NCBI GenBank assembly: GCA_023136145.1
Contig: JAGLRU010000021.1
Coordinates: 1-6,721, forward strand
DNA from: Alphaproteobacteria bacterium
Lineage (GTDB): Bacteria > Pseudomonadota > Alphaproteobacteria > Micavibrionales > UBA2020
Direction of reading: 5' to 3'
DNA: 6,721 bases
Shown here: piece after piece, positions 6,177 through 6,721 of the stretch
Position numbering within the stretch: the stretch's first letter is position 1
Layout: every line of letters starts with the position of its first letter
Made by a program: the position numbers and the translations under genes
Notes under the pieces: generated by a model
Seen by the model: only the letters and a program-made list of their open reading frames with translations
Told to the model about the DNA's origin: nothing
The model's database searches: none

Positions 6177-6581
6177 CTGCTCACCCCATTAACTCGGCGA
6201 ATCGTTTGTGATTCAAGCGTACCGCCGTCCAAAGGATTCAAGGGCAACAAAAATAAAGCCACCGACAAGTGTGGAAAAACCGCACGAACAGTGACTCGCA
6301 AAGGCAGTGTCGGACGCAAGGGCGCAAGCCGCCCCCTGACCGAAAATCCTGACGAGATAGTGCGCGTGACGGCTAAAAAATGTTCGCATTGCAATAGCGC
6401 TCTCGGTGCTGCCGATCATATTTTGCGCGAGGCTTACGACAAAATCGACATTCCTCCCGTCAAGCCGCATGTCACGCGCGTCGAAATTCACGACGGCGTT
6501 TGTCTTTGCTGCGCAGAAAAAACGAAAGTGTCCGCCGTGCCCGAAAGCATGGAAAAAGGCTCACCGTTCAGTTCACAATAA
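6177..6581 (+). pseudogene. IS66-family transposase fragment (zinc-finger part)
   Basis: The frame is open from 6177 (after a TAA at 6174) to TAA at 6581. Likely homology starts near 6210 with DSSVPPSKG, matching the NSS-PPS segment that follows the leucine-rich N-terminus of IS66 TnpC. Then come SRPLTENPDEIV, the zinc finger C-x2-C (CSHC, about 6381-6392) and C-x2-C (CLCC, about 6501-6512), and between them YDKIDIPPVKPHVTRVE, all typical of the IS66 zinc-finger domain. It ends at PESMEKGSPF, exactly where the intact protein would run on into the DDE catalytic domain, which is missing. GGQPGHKG has decayed to GSVGRKG. A GTG at 6291 is the longest nominal start but is inside the domain. The insert is richer in GC than its surroundings and has no visible terminal inverted repeats, so it is a broken remnant of an element acquired from elsewhere. 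Confidence 0.88.
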
Positions 6582-6721
6582 AACAGATTCTTTTTAAATT
6601 TCCCAACAATAACTTTTTCCACGCTGTTCTTTGCCATTGCATCAAGAATATCTGCGTAGTCCTGCATCATTTTCTTGCGCTCCAGAAGGTATTCGGCGCG
6701 GTTCCAGTCGATTTCTTCCCA
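6575..6721 (-). CDS. Unidentified partial reading frame at the right edge
   Basis: The minus-strand frame is open from the right edge at 6721 (WEEIDWNRAEYLLERKK, then MMQDYADILDAMAKN and VEKVIVGKF) down to the IS66 boundary near 6575. Its start lies outside the window. The nominal stop at 6488 is reached only by reading through the antisense of the IS66 fragment, so the true C-terminus has probably been lost. The helical, charged composition looks like a real protein, but I recognise no family and found no motif. Confidence 0.35.

Overview
The window looks like a piece of an AT-leaning alphaproteobacterial chromosome. The best taxonomic clues are the ribosomal protein S9, which has the long acidic N-terminal extension typical of Alphaproteobacteria ahead of the conserved core, and the homoserine dehydrogenase and OmpA-type lipoprotein, which both read like alphaproteobacterial versions. 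The species cannot be named from this sequence. Every intact protein gene is on the minus strand.

Layout by coordinate. Positions 1-712 hold the N-terminal part of a nuclease-like protein that runs off the left edge, probably a type IIG-style restriction-modification enzyme. Positions 748-2055 encode homoserine dehydrogenase (threonine/methionine pathway), and 2088-2876 an OmpA-domain lipoprotein whose stop lies just before it; a possible 21-codon ORF precedes the lipoprotein. Positions 3054-3713 encode a class I SAM-dependent methyltransferase. Positions 3767 to about 4258 are a decayed gene with three in-frame stops, of which only the last 79 codons remain open. It resembles the C-terminal part of IcmO/DotL/TrbC-type coupling proteins, but only weakly. 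Positions 4399-5393 are the classic rplM-rpsI ribosomal protein operon with a plausible promoter upstream.

The right third (5400-6721) is a mobile-element scar around an intact tRNA-Cys(GCA) gene at 6008-6081. On the 3' side of the tRNA are clustered GTGCA repeats, a strong hairpin and a short frameshifted remnant that reads like the N-terminal/core-binding region of a tyrosine recombinase (5684-5857). On the 5' side is the zinc-finger part of an IS66-family transposase on the plus strand (6177-6581), followed at the right edge by an unidentified minus-strand reading frame whose end is fused to the antisense of the IS66 fragment.

Functionally the window mixes housekeeping genes (rplM, rpsI, hom, tRNA-Cys, an envelope lipoprotein) with defence or mobile DNA that is mostly degraded. 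No complete new system is visible. The points most worth checking are the decayed coupling-protein-like gene, the tRNA-Cys integration scar and the restriction-modification gene at the left edge.
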